Below are positions 54,087-63,013 of a DNA stretch of 64,000 nucleotides, in pieces; the first letter of the stretch is position 1; each line of letters begins with the position of its first letter. The notes below the pieces were generated by a model. The model ran no database searches. It saw nothing but the letters and a program-made list of their open reading frames with translations, and was not told where the DNA came from. The position numbers were made by a program, and so were the translations under genes. Source of the stretch: Sebaldella termitidis ATCC 33386 (lineage in GTDB: Bacteria; Fusobacteriota; Fusobacteriia; Fusobacteriales; Leptotrichiaceae). The stretch spans positions 1,674,001 through 1,738,000 of the forward strand of contig NC_013517.1 in NCBI RefSeq assembly GCF_000024405.1. Direction: 5' to 3'.

Positions 54087-54584
54087 ATGAAAAAATATTT
54101 GTTGTTATTAATGATATTCATCTGTAGTTTTTCGTTTTCGGCGGAACCTGTGGATTTTAAGGTAAAGCTTGTAAAAGGCGAGGTTTTTCCGGAATTTGTG
54201 CTGGAAAAATTAAGCGGAACGAAGGAACTGAGTACAGAGGTTTTTGATAAAAATAAAAAAACATTAATAGTACTGGCTGCCGAATGGTGTCCTGCGTGTC
54301 AGTGGGAGATGGGACAGCTTGCTAAATTTTATGAAAGCAATAAAACTAAGTATAATATTGCAGTAATATTTATAAGGGAAAATTCTTCCGAGGCAAAGGT
54401 AAAAGAATATGTTGGCTATAATAACTACACTTTCCCCGTATATTTTGACTACAGCGGAAAGATACTTCAGGGAACTGGTGTGGAGTCTATTCCCACAAAT
54501 ATAGTTTTGGACAAAAACAGAAAGATTTCAGCTGTTAAATCAGGAATATGGGAAGAAGGAGATTTTATTAATAATTTAAAATAA
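54087..54584 (+). CDS. Exported thioredoxin-like protein (TlpA/ResA family)
   Basis: 165 residues with a cleavable signal peptide (residues 1-19). The redox motif is Cys68-Pro-Ala-Cys71 in AAEWCPACQWEMGQL, and the cis-proline segment reads GVESIPTNIVLDKNRKI. TlpA/ResA proteins reduce disulfides outside the cytoplasm. TAGGAGAAA precedes the ATG. It follows the Sel1-repeat lipoprotein and ends at a bidirectional terminator. The client protein is unknown. Confidence 0.9.
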   Translation: MKKYLLLLMIFICSFSFSAEPVDFKVKLVKGEVFPEFVLEKLSGTKELSTEVFDKNKKTLIVLAAEWCPACQWEMGQLAKFYESNKTKYNIAVIFIRENSSEAKVKEYVGYNNYTFPVYFDYSGKILQGTGVESIPTNIVLDKNRKISAVKSGIWEEGDFINNLK

Positions 54585-54589
54585 GAAAT

Positions 54590-54615
54590 GCCGGTTTTTA
54601 ATCCGGCTTATTTTT
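54590..54615. terminator. Bidirectional intrinsic terminator
   Basis: GCCGG pairs with CCGGC around an 8-base loop, with a T-rich tail on the plus strand; it overlaps the end of the convergent gene at 54614. Confidence 0.7.
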
Positions 54616-55468
54616 ATGCTTTTTCAAAATTAAGAGTAATAAATTTTATATTTTCTCTGATTTCATCCCAGTTTATTTTTTTGCAGTTATTATTTTTTAA
54701 TGATCTCAAAACAGAATAAAAAGAAATTTTCCTTTCCTCGTGCTCTTCAAAGAGATAAGCAGTTCCCGGTTTTGTATTTTTATCTCTTTGAACAAAAATA
54801 TCATAGAATACTTCATCTTTCAGCTCCGCTGCAGCATTAGAAATTTGTTTTTCCATATCACAGAAAAATCTGTTTAAAAGATTTTCAATTTCATCAAGAA
54901 ATTCTTTGTATGTTAGGGTAAACCTGCCTGATTTTGCAGTCCATATAGGATTGTTTTCTTCATCAAAATCTTCAAAGTCATAATGAATGATTATCTGATC
55001 ACTTACATGATAAAAGCAGCAGCAGCATTTTACGTTTAAATAACCTGTATCAAGCCGGCCGTAAGATAAAAAGCTACATATATTTTCATCAAGAATTTCA
55101 TCTTTATCAGAAAAAACTTTTTGTTCGTCAATCCAGTTATCAAAACACTTTGTGAGATTCTTATATTTTTTCTCGTTATAAATATATTTATACAGATCCT
55201 CCGGTATTGAATTTGAAATTACAGGAAGAATCTCAAATAAATCTTCAAGTTGTCTGATATAATAATAGTCATCAAAACAAGACTTGATGTCATGTTTTTT
55301 CATAAATTCAGAAGATAATTCAAAAAGCTTGGTTTCTCCTAATTTAATATAATAGCTGCTGTCTGTAAGCCAGAACCAGCAAATATTTTTTTTGCCGTTT
55401 TTATTAATTGGAAAAGCACACTCAGTAACAGACTTGAGTTCGTAATTAAATAGACTGATAAAAATCAA
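54614..55468 (-). CDS. DUF5984-like protein
   Basis: 284 residues, acidic and cytoplasmic. The early segment ICWFWLTDSSYYIKLGETKL fits the start of DUF5984 proteins, and YLNVKCCCCFYHVSDQIIIH the middle. The frame begins with a TTG at 55468 that directly touches GGAG, so the true initiator may be a nearby non-AUG codon; the next ATG would remove 54 residues. Four cysteines in a row (near residue 149) are odd. Function of the family is unknown, though members are often in toxin-immunity or accessory loci. Confidence 0.55.
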   Translation of the reverse strand: MIFISLFNYELKSVTECAFPINKNGKKNICWFWLTDSSYYIKLGETKLFELSSEFMKKHDIKSCFDDYYYIRQLEDLFEILPVISNSIPEDLYKYIYNEKKYKNLTKCFDNWIDEQKVFSDKDEILDENICSFLSYGRLDTGYLNVKCCCCFYHVSDQIIIHYDFEDFDEENNPIWTAKSGRFTLTYKEFLDEIENLLNRFFCDMEKQISNAAAELKDEVFYDIFVQRDKNTKPGTAYLFEEHEERKISFYSVLRSLKNNNCKKINWDEIRENIKFITLNFEKA

Positions 55469-55537
55469 CTCCGTTGGAATAAAATATTTTTTGAAGTATT
55501 ATAGCATCTTTCTTTATATTTTGTAAATTCTATAAAA

Positions 55538-55575
55538 AAAGCCTTTCATTGTTTCTATTTTAACGAAAGGCTTTA
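55538..55575 (-). terminator. Intrinsic terminator of the GlpA-like operon
   Basis: On the minus strand AAAGCCTTTC pairs with GAAAGGCTTT and is followed by T. Confidence 0.8.
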
Positions 55576-55590
55576 TTATATATATTTCAT

Positions 55591-55938
55591 TTACATATTC
55601 CTGCATGCGACAATATTGGCACCAGTATTAAGCACATTATGAATAATTACATCTCCCAGCTTCACGGGAGATTTTACTTTTACCCTGTTAATCTCCTCCA
55701 TACATTTATAAATAAGTTCTTTTGGTATAGCAATACTGGTCTTGACAGGAAGTCTGGCATATACTCCGTTCTCTATATAAACAGTGCTGGTTACCATTCT
55801 TTGCGGATTTATCAATTCCTGCCTGCCGTAATCATTCCCTCTGTTACATTTTGATCCTTTTACGGAATAATCATTGTCTATATCTATTTCCAGTTTACAG
55901 CCTTCCGGGCATACGATGCATGTAAGATTTTTTATCAT
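55591..55938 (-). CDS. DUF1667 domain protein
   Basis: 115 residues with an N-terminal cysteine-rich start (LTCIVCPEGCKLEIDI, then KGSKCNRG) that likely binds a metal or iron-sulfur cluster, and the DUF1667 core (NPQRMVTSTVYIENG, VKLGDVIIHNVLNTGANIVA). It is the third gene of the operon and overlaps the FAD oxidoreductase gene by four bases. In anaerobes the trio of GlpA-like dehydrogenase, FAD oxidoreductase and DUF1667 protein is a recurring set, and this subunit probably serves electron transfer. Confidence 0.92.
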   Translation of the reverse strand: MIKNLTCIVCPEGCKLEIDIDNDYSVKGSKCNRGNDYGRQELINPQRMVTSTVYIENGVYARLPVKTSIAIPKELIYKCMEEINRVKVKSPVKLGDVIIHNVLNTGANIVACRNM

Positions 55939-57212
55939 AAGCCATCACCCTCAATAGAAATTATTAAATTAGATTTTATCAAATCAGTAGGGATTGATAT
56001 TTTCTCCATTTCACTGGGGACAAGATGACTGCGTTTGAATCCCGCTATTTCTTTATCCTGACATTTCACGCTGATTTTTTTATCTTTATAAACATTATTT
56101 ACTCTGAAAGATATATTCAGAGTTTTTGATTCAGTGTTTATATTAAAATTCTGAGGAACAGCATAAATAAGCCCGGAACCCGGCTCTATATGAACAATTG
56201 TTTCATTTTCTGCTTTAAACTGATTTTTTATATATTCTGCAGCACTAAGTGCGGCTATTTCGGCTTCGGTACTTACATAATCCACAAGATCATGGACATG
56301 AAGCACATTTCCGCAGGCAAAGATACCTTTAATATTTGTTTCCATTTTTTCATTTACGACTGCACCTTTTGTTTTAGAGTCAATTCGTATTCCAAGTTTT
56401 TTTGACAGGGAATTATCAGGAAGCAAACCTGCTGAAATAAGAAGAGTATCACAGATTATCTCCTGCTCCGTTCCGGGAATTGGATTTCTATTTTCATCAA
56501 CTTTTGCTATAATTACAGATTCTACACGGTTTTTACCATTGATTCTGACAACAGTATGTGAAAGCAGTAAAGGTATATTGAAATCTTCCAGGCACTGAAC
56601 AATATTTCTATTCAGTCCGTTTGAATAAGGCATTAATTCTACAACGGCCTTTACCAAAGCACCTTCGAGAGTGAGTCTTCTTGCCATAATTAGACCTATA
56701 TCGCCTGAACCAAGAATGACAATTTCCTTTCCTACCATATATCCGTTCATATTTATGAATGTCTGTGCCTGTCCTGCGGTAAACACACCTGCCGGTCTGT
56801 CACCGGGAATAGCAATACCTCCCCTCGTACGCTCATAACAACCCATAGCAAGTATAACAGCTTTTGTTTCATAAACATGATAGCCTTCTTCGGAGACTAC
56901 ATAGACGAATTTACTGCTGTGTTCATCAGGGCTGATCTCCATGGAAATAACAGTGGCATCAATTTTATAATTAATTCCAAGACGATTTATTTCATTTATA
57001 TATTCCTGAGCATATTCCGGTCCAGTTAATTCTTTTTTGAATTTATGTATCCCAAAACCATTATGGATACATTGTCTTAGGATTCCGCCCAGCTCTTTTT
57101 CTCTTTCCAGAATAAGTATTTTGGAAATACCGTTTTCTTTGGCAGTTTTAGCAGCAGCCAATCCGGCAGAGCCGCCGCCCACTATAATAAGATCATATTC
57201 CAGTTCCATCAT
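55935..57212 (-). CDS. NAD(P)/FAD-dependent oxidoreductase, partner of GlpA-like dehydrogenase
   Basis: 425 residues. The first FAD-binding motif is LIIVGGGSAGLAAAKTA, the second nucleotide motif IVILGSGDIGLIMARRL, and the FAD-closing motif IKGIFACGNVLHVHDLVDYV. C-terminal residues 340-425 form a small extra domain. It overlaps the GlpA-like gene and the DUF1667 gene by four bases each, so the three are translated together. It probably passes electrons between glycerol-3-phosphate oxidation and NAD or another carrier. The substrate is inferred from context. Confidence 0.9.
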   Translation of the reverse strand: MMELEYDLIIVGGGSAGLAAAKTAKENGISKILILEREKELGGILRQCIHNGFGIHKFKKELTGPEYAQEYINEINRLGINYKIDATVISMEISPDEHSSKFVYVVSEEGYHVYETKAVILAMGCYERTRGGIAIPGDRPAGVFTAGQAQTFINMNGYMVGKEIVILGSGDIGLIMARRLTLEGALVKAVVELMPYSNGLNRNIVQCLEDFNIPLLLSHTVVRINGKNRVESVIIAKVDENRNPIPGTEQEIICDTLLISAGLLPDNSLSKKLGIRIDSKTKGAVVNEKMETNIKGIFACGNVLHVHDLVDYVSTEAEIAALSAAEYIKNQFKAENETIVHIEPGSGLIYAVPQNFNINTESKTLNISFRVNNVYKDKKISVKCQDKEIAGFKRSHLVPSEMEKISIPTDLIKSNLIISIEGDGL

Positions 57213-58645
57213 TTATCTCCTTTCGTTTTTTTTGTGAGGATATAAGAAGAATCTGAGTCCAGTGTAATTTCATTAAGTTCAAGAGCAAGCTCAGAAGCAA
57301 GAATTTCCTGGATTTTCGGTCCGCAGAAGGTACCCTGACAGAGTCCCGCTCCCGGTCTGCATCTCCTTTTTATTCCGTCTACAGTTCTGGCTCCCACTTT
57401 TCTGCGGATCGCATCGATAACCTCTCCTTCTGTAACATTTTCACATTTGCATATAATATGTCCGTATTTAGGATTTTTAGCAATCAGTTTGTTTTTCTCT
57501 TCATAGCTTAATTTGTCCAAAATAATATGTTTTTCTATATCAGGTTTAAAATTTTTCTTTTCTTTTAGTATGATTTTTTCAGCCAGGATATCTTTTACCT
57601 TTAATGCAATGGCAGGTGCTGCAGATAATCCGGGTGATTTAATTCCTGCGACATCAATAAAGCCGGGGATTTTTTTATTTTCTCCTATGATAAAGTCGTC
57701 CTTGTCCGATTCAGCTCTAAGACCAGAAAATTGTCTTATTTGTTCAAGATAATTTATACTTTGAGAAGATTTTGCCGCTGTGGCTTTTATTAATTCCAGT
57801 CTGACACGAGATGTAGACTTATCTTCTTTTTCGTGAATACTTTCAGCATCAGGTCCTATAAGAAGGTTCCCGTGTACAGTAGGAGTGATCAGAACACCCT
57901 TTCCCACCTTAGTAGGAGGCTGAAATATAGTATGCCTGAATTTTGTCCCCTCATCCTTACTCATTACAAAATATTCGCCTTTTCGCGGATGTATTTCATA
58001 AGACGGCTCTGCCAGCATATTCTGGATAAGATCTGCATTAATACCCGCGCAATTAATGATAATTTTAGATTTGTACCATGATTTTTTTGTAAATACAAGG
58101 AAGTGATTTTCTTCTCTTGAAATATTGACTATTTCATTATTAAGCAGTAAGGTCACACCATTATCAACGGCATTTTCAAACAGTGAAATGGTCATTTCCC
58201 ACGGACCGACAATACCGCCTGTTTTGGCATACAGTGCGCCTTTAATATCATTGTTTAAATCAGGCTCCAGTTTGAGAGCTTCTTCCTTTGAAAGAATACT
58301 TAAATCTGAAACTCCGTTTTTATCCCCCCTGTTCTTCAAAACTTTTATTGACTCCATATCTTCATCGCTGAAAGCAAGCACAAGGGAGCCGTTTCTTATA
58401 AAAGGAAAATCAAGTTCCTTCGACAATTTGTCAAACATTGAATTTCCCAGAACATTCAGCTCAGCCATGAGAGTACCTTCCCGTGCATCAAATCCTGCAT
58501 GAATAATGGCGGAATTTGCCTTGGTTGTTTCATCAGCAACATCGTTATTTTTCTCCAAAACCAAAATGTCTAAATCGTATTTCGATAGTTCCCTTGCTAT
58601 ACAGGCCCCTGTTACACCGGCACCGATAATCAGAATATCATGCAT
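57209..58645 (-). CDS. GlpA-like FAD dehydrogenase with BFD [2Fe-2S] domain (probable glycerol-3-phosphate dehydrogenase)
   Basis: 478 residues. The FAD motif is ILIIGAGVTGACIARELS, with ANSAIIHAGFDAREGTL and FSGLRAESDKDDF typical of DAO/GlpA proteins. The C-terminal BFD-like domain holds a four-cysteine [2Fe-2S] site (HIICKCENVTEGEVIDA and RRCRPGAGLCQGTFCG). It should oxidise glycerol-3-phosphate to dihydroxyacetone phosphate, although other 2-hydroxy acids are possible. No glpK or glpF is in the window. AAGGAGTAC precedes the ATG and a consensus promoter lies at 58719-58692. Confidence 0.9.
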   Translation of the reverse strand: MHDILIIGAGVTGACIARELSKYDLDILVLEKNNDVADETTKANSAIIHAGFDAREGTLMAELNVLGNSMFDKLSKELDFPFIRNGSLVLAFSDEDMESIKVLKNRGDKNGVSDLSILSKEEALKLEPDLNNDIKGALYAKTGGIVGPWEMTISLFENAVDNGVTLLLNNEIVNISREENHFLVFTKKSWYKSKIIINCAGINADLIQNMLAEPSYEIHPRKGEYFVMSKDEGTKFRHTIFQPPTKVGKGVLITPTVHGNLLIGPDAESIHEKEDKSTSRVRLELIKATAAKSSQSINYLEQIRQFSGLRAESDKDDFIIGENKKIPGFIDVAGIKSPGLSAAPAIALKVKDILAEKIILKEKKNFKPDIEKHIILDKLSYEEKNKLIAKNPKYGHIICKCENVTEGEVIDAIRRKVGARTVDGIKRRCRPGAGLCQGTFCGPKIQEILASELALELNEITLDSDSSYILTKKTKGDK

Positions 58646-58691
58646 TTGTACTCCTTATAGTTAACGGGTATGTCATATATTGTTTTATATA

Positions 58692-58719
58692 ATTATAATT
58701 TGATTATTAATAATGTCAA
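58692..58719 (-). promoter_or_regulatory. Promoter of the GlpA-like operon
   Basis: On the minus strand a consensus TTGACA, a 16-base spacer and a consensus TATAAT. Confidence 0.75.
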
Positions 58720-58907
58720 TAGCATGAAAGAAAAAATAACGGTAATTTTTTTAACCAAAATTTCTGCACAGCTGTTTTGAGTGTATAGACAACTGAAAAA
58801 TCATAAAACTTTTTTTATGATTAATAAAATAAAAACTTATTAAATTATAATTTTTAGTTTTTGATAATCAGACAGGGTGATTTTTAGTGCCCATGCAATC
58901 ATAAATA

Positions 58908-58936
58908 TTGACAAAATCTAATAAAAATGGTATTTT
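58908..58936 (+). promoter_or_regulatory. Candidate promoter of valS
   Basis: TTGACA, a 17-base spacer and TATTTT, predicting a leader of about 280 bases. Between this and the divergent promoter (58720-58907) there is only AT-rich sequence with a ten-base hairpin (58799-58822) and no gene. Confidence 0.6.
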
Positions 58937-58942
58937 ATATAG

Positions 58943-59225
58943 AAAAGAATAATCTAAATCAAGGGAGAATTTTAAATATAAATCATAAATGTATTGTTAA
59001 ATTTAAACTGGTATTTTGTCCGGCGGATAAATTAACTGCCGTCCCGGAATACCTGTACCCGTTCCTGATTTCCACAGCTTAGGGCATAAATATAAGTGAG
59101 CGGTAAAATAAGGATATATCCTAAAGGAACAAAAGAAGGCTTTCTTCTTGTTTCTCTTTCATCAGATGGAGAAATATCAGCGCGGGACTTTTAGATTTGT
59201 TTATAGATAATTACGGAGGTTAAAA
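58943..59225 (+). promoter_or_regulatory. Long structured leader RNA of valS, class unknown
   Basis: Four stems can be drawn: GGTAT+TCCGG with CCGGA+ATACC (59010-59053); GTTCCT+TTAGG with CCTAAAGGAAC (59061-59130, 12-base bulge); AAGAAG/CTTCTT (59133-59149); and TTTCTC/GAGAAA (59151-59174). CGCGGGAC follows at 59181. Its length and place suit a T-box leader, but the AGGGTGG..ACCGCG core is absent and no strong terminator precedes the ribosome site ACGGAGG. It may be another regulatory RNA. Confidence 0.5.
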
Positions 59226-61877
59226 ATGTCAGAATTGAGTAAAAGCTATTCACCTAAGGAAATAGAAGAAAAATGGTATAAGGTATGGGAAGAAAATGGA
59301 TATTTCAGTGCCCAGCATAATGATGAAAAGCCGGGATATTCAATAGTAATACCGCCGCCAAATGTAACAGGGATTCTTCATATGGGGCATATACTGAATA
59401 ATTCAATACAGGATACAATGATAAGATGGAAGAGAATGTCCGGATTCGATGCTTTGTGGATGCCGGGAACAGATCATGCCGGAATAGCAACACAAAATAA
59501 AGTGGAAAAATGGCTTATGGAAGAGGGTACTACAAAAGAAGAAATAGGAAGAGAAAAGTTTCTGGAAAGAACATGGGAATGGAAAGAAAAGCACGGAGGA
59601 ATAATAACAAAGCAGCTGAGAAGGCTTGGCTCGTCACTTGACTGGAAAAGAGAAAGATTTACCATGGATGAGGGTCTTTCTGATGCTGTAAAGGATGTTT
59701 TCATAAGATTATATAATGATGATCTGATATATAAAGGCGAATATATAGTTAACTGGTGTCCGAAAGATAAAACGGCGCTTGCTGACGATGAGATAGAGCA
59801 TGAAGAGGTAACAGGAAAAATATGGCAGATAAAATATCCTGTAAAAGACAGTGATGAATCTCTCACTATTGCTACTACAAGACCTGAAACTATGCTGGGG
59901 GATACAGGAGTTGCCGTAAATCCAAATGACAGCAGATATAAGCACCTGATTGGCAAAAGTGTGATACTTCCTCTTATGAACAGAGAGATACCAATAGTAG
60001 CAGATGAATATGTAGATATGGAATTCGGAACAGGTGCGGTAAAAATGACTCCGTCACATGATCCGAATGACTTTGAAGTAGCTAAAAGAACTAATCTTCC
60101 TTTGCTGAATGTAATGGAGGAAGACGGAAGCATAAATGAAAACGGCGGAAAATACAAAGGGCTGGACAGATTTGTTGCCAGAAGAGAGGTTCTTAAGGAT
60201 CTGGAAGAGCTGGGACTTCTTGTGGAAGTAAAAGAACACCATCACTCAGTAGGACATTGTTACAGATGCGGTACTGTTATAGAGCCCAGAGTTTCTAACC
60301 AGTGGTTCGTAAGAATGCAGCCTCTCGCCAAAAAAGCACTTGAGGTGGTAAGAAACGGAGAAATAACAATATCACCGCAGAGATGGATAAAAGTATATTA
60401 TAACTGGCTTGAAAATATAAGAGACTGGTGTATCTCAAGACAGCTTTGGTGGGGGCACAGAATTCCCGCGTATTATTCCGAGGACGGGACTATATTTGTA
60501 GCAAAATCACTTGAAGAAGCAAAACAGCAGGCTAAGGAAAAATATGGAAAAGAAGTGGAGCTTAGAGAGGAAACAGATGTACTTGATACATGGTTTTCAT
60601 CACAGCTGTGGCCTTTTTCCACTATGGGCTGGCCTGAAAAAACAAAAGATTTTGAGAAGTTTTTCCCTACAGATGCACTGGTAACAGCTGCAGATATTAT
60701 ATTTTTCTGGGTATCAAGAATGATAATGATAAGTGAATACTTATTTGATGAAATCCCGTTTAAATATGTATACTTAAACGGAATAGTAAGGGATGAAAAA
60801 GGTAGAAAAATGAGTAAAACTTTGGGGAATTCGCCTGATCCGCTTGATCTTATAGACAAATACGGGGCAGATGCGATAAGATTCAGCCTTCTGTATAATA
60901 CTTCACAGGGGCAGGATATCTTCTTCTCTGAAAAGCTTCTGGAAATGGGAGCAAATTTTTCTAATAAAGTATGGAATGCATCAAAATTTGTTCTTCAGAA
61001 TCTGGAGGATTTTGATTATAAAACATCAATATCAGATCTTGAATTTAAACTGGAAGACAGATGGATACTGTCAAAATTACAGAATGCAGCAAAAGGTGTA
61101 AATAATGCACTTGATGGATATGAGCTTGATATGGCTGCAAAAACAGCCTATGAATTTTTCAGGGGTGAATTCTGTGACTGGTATGTGGAAGCTGCAAAAA
61201 CAAGAGTATACGGCGGAGATGAACAGGATAAGAAAACTGCACAGTGGGTGCTTAGACATATACTTGATAACGGATTAAAGCTGCTTCATCCTTTTATGCC
61301 GTTTATAACAGAGGAATTATGGCAGAAAGTAAAACTTGACGGTGAAACAATAATGCTTTCAGATTTTCCTAAGTATGACGAAGCTCTTCTGGATAAGGAA
61401 GCAGAAGAGGAATTCGACTATCTGAAGGAAGTAATTACAGCTATCAGAAATATCAGAGGTGAGGTAAATGTACCGCCTTCAAAGAAAATAGAAGTTATAT
61501 TTAAAACAAATAATGAGAGTGAAAGAAATGTTCTTGAGAAAAATGCAAAAATACTTGATAAGCTCTCTAATGTAGAAAAATATACTATAGACAATGAAAG
61601 AAAAATACCAAAACTCACAGGATTCAGACTTGCAGATAATACTGAGATATTTGTACCGCTTGCAGGTCTCATAGATACTGAAAAAGAAACTGCAAAACTG
61701 AAAAAGGATATAGAAAAGACAGAAACGGAATTAAAAAGAGTCCTTGGCAAACTTTCCAATGAAAAATTCCTCAGCAAAGCACCTCAGGATGTAGTGGATA
61801 AGGAAAATGGAATCAAGGAAGAGCTGGAAAATAAGCTTGCCAAGCTTAGGGAAAATCTGGAGTTATATAAAGACTAG
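59226..61877 (+). CDS. valS: Valyl-tRNA synthetase
   Basis: 883 residues. The HIGH motif is PPNVTGILHMGHILNN and the KMSKS motif RKMSKTLGNSPDP. The editing domain (about 190-330) includes IATTRPETMLGDTGVAVNP. A C-terminal coiled coil (TEKETAKLKKDIEKTETELK and onward) is typical of ValRS. It charges tRNA Val in the cytoplasm. The gene lies behind a long folded leader, which suggests control by amino acid or tRNA supply. Identification firm. Confidence 0.97.
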   Translation: MSELSKSYSPKEIEEKWYKVWEENGYFSAQHNDEKPGYSIVIPPPNVTGILHMGHILNNSIQDTMIRWKRMSGFDALWMPGTDHAGIATQNKVEKWLMEEGTTKEEIGREKFLERTWEWKEKHGGIITKQLRRLGSSLDWKRERFTMDEGLSDAVKDVFIRLYNDDLIYKGEYIVNWCPKDKTALADDEIEHEEVTGKIWQIKYPVKDSDESLTIATTRPETMLGDTGVAVNPNDSRYKHLIGKSVILPLMNREIPIVADEYVDMEFGTGAVKMTPSHDPNDFEVAKRTNLPLLNVMEEDGSINENGGKYKGLDRFVARREVLKDLEELGLLVEVKEHHHSVGHCYRCGTVIEPRVSNQWFVRMQPLAKKALEVVRNGEITISPQRWIKVYYNWLENIRDWCISRQLWWGHRIPAYYSEDGTIFVAKSLEEAKQQAKEKYGKEVELREETDVLDTWFSSQLWPFSTMGWPEKTKDFEKFFPTDALVTAADIIFFWVSRMIMISEYLFDEIPFKYVYLNGIVRDEKGRKMSKTLGNSPDPLDLIDKYGADAIRFSLLYNTSQGQDIFFSEKLLEMGANFSNKVWNASKFVLQNLEDFDYKTSISDLEFKLEDRWILSKLQNAAKGVNNALDGYELDMAAKTAYEFFRGEFCDWYVEAAKTRVYGGDEQDKKTAQWVLRHILDNGLKLLHPFMPFITEELWQKVKLDGETIMLSDFPKYDEALLDKEAEEEFDYLKEVITAIRNIRGEVNVPPSKKIEVIFKTNNESERNVLEKNAKILDKLSNVEKYTIDNERKIPKLTGFRLADNTEIFVPLAGLIDTEKETAKLKKDIEKTETELKRVLGKLSNEKFLSKAPQDVVDKENGIKEELENKLAKLRENLELYKD

Positions 61878-61983
61878 CAACAGTTAATACCTGTCAGTGT
61901 AGAAAAGCTGTATTTATTATTGCTTAATGGGATAAGATACTGATATTTACTCAAAGACAGTTTGTATTTTTTAAGGAGGTTTT

Positions 61984-62415
61984 ATGAGTTCAACATTTTG
62001 GGTTATAGTTGCCGGAGTATTTCTGGTACTGGAACTGGTAATTCCGGGTTTGGTAACAGTGTGGTTCGGACTTGCCGGAATAGTTATGATTTTTTTAGCA
62101 CCTTTGATAAGGGATGTGAATGTGGAGTTTTATGTATTTGCCGCAATCTCATTCGTATTGCTTCTTCTTACAAGACCTATAGCGAAGAAATATCTTTATA
62201 AAAACAGAAAAGATGATATAAGCTTTGGCAACAGGACTGTGGGAAGGGAAACAAAAATATCAAAAATACTTGATGAAGGTATATATGAAGTAGCTCTTGA
62301 TGATAAAATGTGGAGAGCAATTTCCACAGATAATCTTGAGGTTAATGAAAAAGTAATAATAACAGGGATAACAGGAAACAGGCTGATACTGGAAAAAAAG
62401 ATAAATAAAAAATAG
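61984..62415 (+). CDS. NfeD-family membrane protein
   Basis: 143 residues: two or three membrane helices (VIVAGVFLVLELVIPGLVTV, then GIVMIFLAPLI and FYVFAAISFVLLLLTRPIAK) and a C-terminal OB-fold domain (VGRETKISKILDEGIYEVAL to NRLILEKK). This is the short NfeD form that works with SPFH/stomatin partners in membrane organisation. Two SPFH genes follow directly, giving the usual NfeD-SPFH pairing. AAGGAGGT precedes the ATG. Confidence 0.93.
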   Translation: MSSTFWVIVAGVFLVLELVIPGLVTVWFGLAGIVMIFLAPLIRDVNVEFYVFAAISFVLLLLTRPIAKKYLYKNRKDDISFGNRTVGRETKISKILDEGIYEVALDDKMWRAISTDNLEVNEKVIITGITGNRLILEKKINKK

Positions 62416-62426
62416 TGCAGGGGAAG

Positions 62427-62948
62427 ATGAGATTGGATTTACTTATAATAATAGTTTTTTTAGTTCTTTTTACAAGTCTTTTTTTCTCTGTTATAAAAAC
62501 AGTACCAGGAAAAATGGAATATATAGTTGAAAGATTAGGACGGTATCACAGAACTTTATATTCAGGTAATAATTTAATATTGCCGTTCATTGACAGAATA
62601 GTGAAGAAAGTCCGGAAAAATGAAATGGTACTTGATTTTCCGCCGCATTTTGCTGTTACTAAAGACAAAGCGGAAGTTAAAGCCGGGTTTGTGATTTATT
62701 TTCAGGTAATCGATTCATTGAAATATGTGTATATTGTTGAAAATCCTATACAAACACTAGAAGATCTGTGTATTGTCATGTTTAAGGATGTAATATCAAA
62801 AAAGAAGCTTCAAGAGTTAGAAGTTTCAAGAGATATTGTAAATGAAGGTTTGAGAAATGAATTCAATGAAAAGGCTGATTTTTTAGGAATAAAGATAAAT
62901 AAGGCTGAATTAAAAAAGGTGGTAGTTATTTACGAAAACATAACTTAA
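62427..62948 (+). CDS. Short SPFH/Band 7 protein lacking the C-terminal coiled coil
   Basis: 173 residues from the ATG at 62427 (AGGGG upstream, spacing tight; a GTG at 62415 is possible). A membrane helix (about 3-24) is followed by an SPFH domain (VPGKMEYIVERLGRYHRTLY, FPPHFAVTKDKAEVKAGFVI, VSRDIVNEGLRNEFNEKADF). It clearly parallels the first ~170 residues of the next protein but stops where that protein begins its coiled coil. It seems to be a truncated or specialised paralogue from tandem duplication, more diverged than its neighbour. Confidence 0.75.
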   Translation: MRLDLLIIIVFLVLFTSLFFSVIKTVPGKMEYIVERLGRYHRTLYSGNNLILPFIDRIVKKVRKNEMVLDFPPHFAVTKDKAEVKAGFVIYFQVIDSLKYVYIVENPIQTLEDLCIVMFKDVISKKKLQELEVSRDIVNEGLRNEFNEKADFLGIKINKAELKKVVVIYENIT

Positions 62949-63013
62949 AATTTTGGAGCATATAAAAAAGTAGAAACAAACATAATATAAATAAAAAAAT
63001 AAGGAGGAAGAAA

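Noticed and set aside
58943-59225. T-box leader of valS
   Set aside because: Length and target gene fit, and CGCGGGAC is reminiscent, but the AGGGTGG..ACCGCG core and a terminator are missing, so I list it only as an unknown structured leader.
61962-62201. Plus-strand 79-codon frame overlapping the NfeD gene
   Set aside because: It is out of frame with the NfeD gene, which has the ribosome site and recognisable domains.
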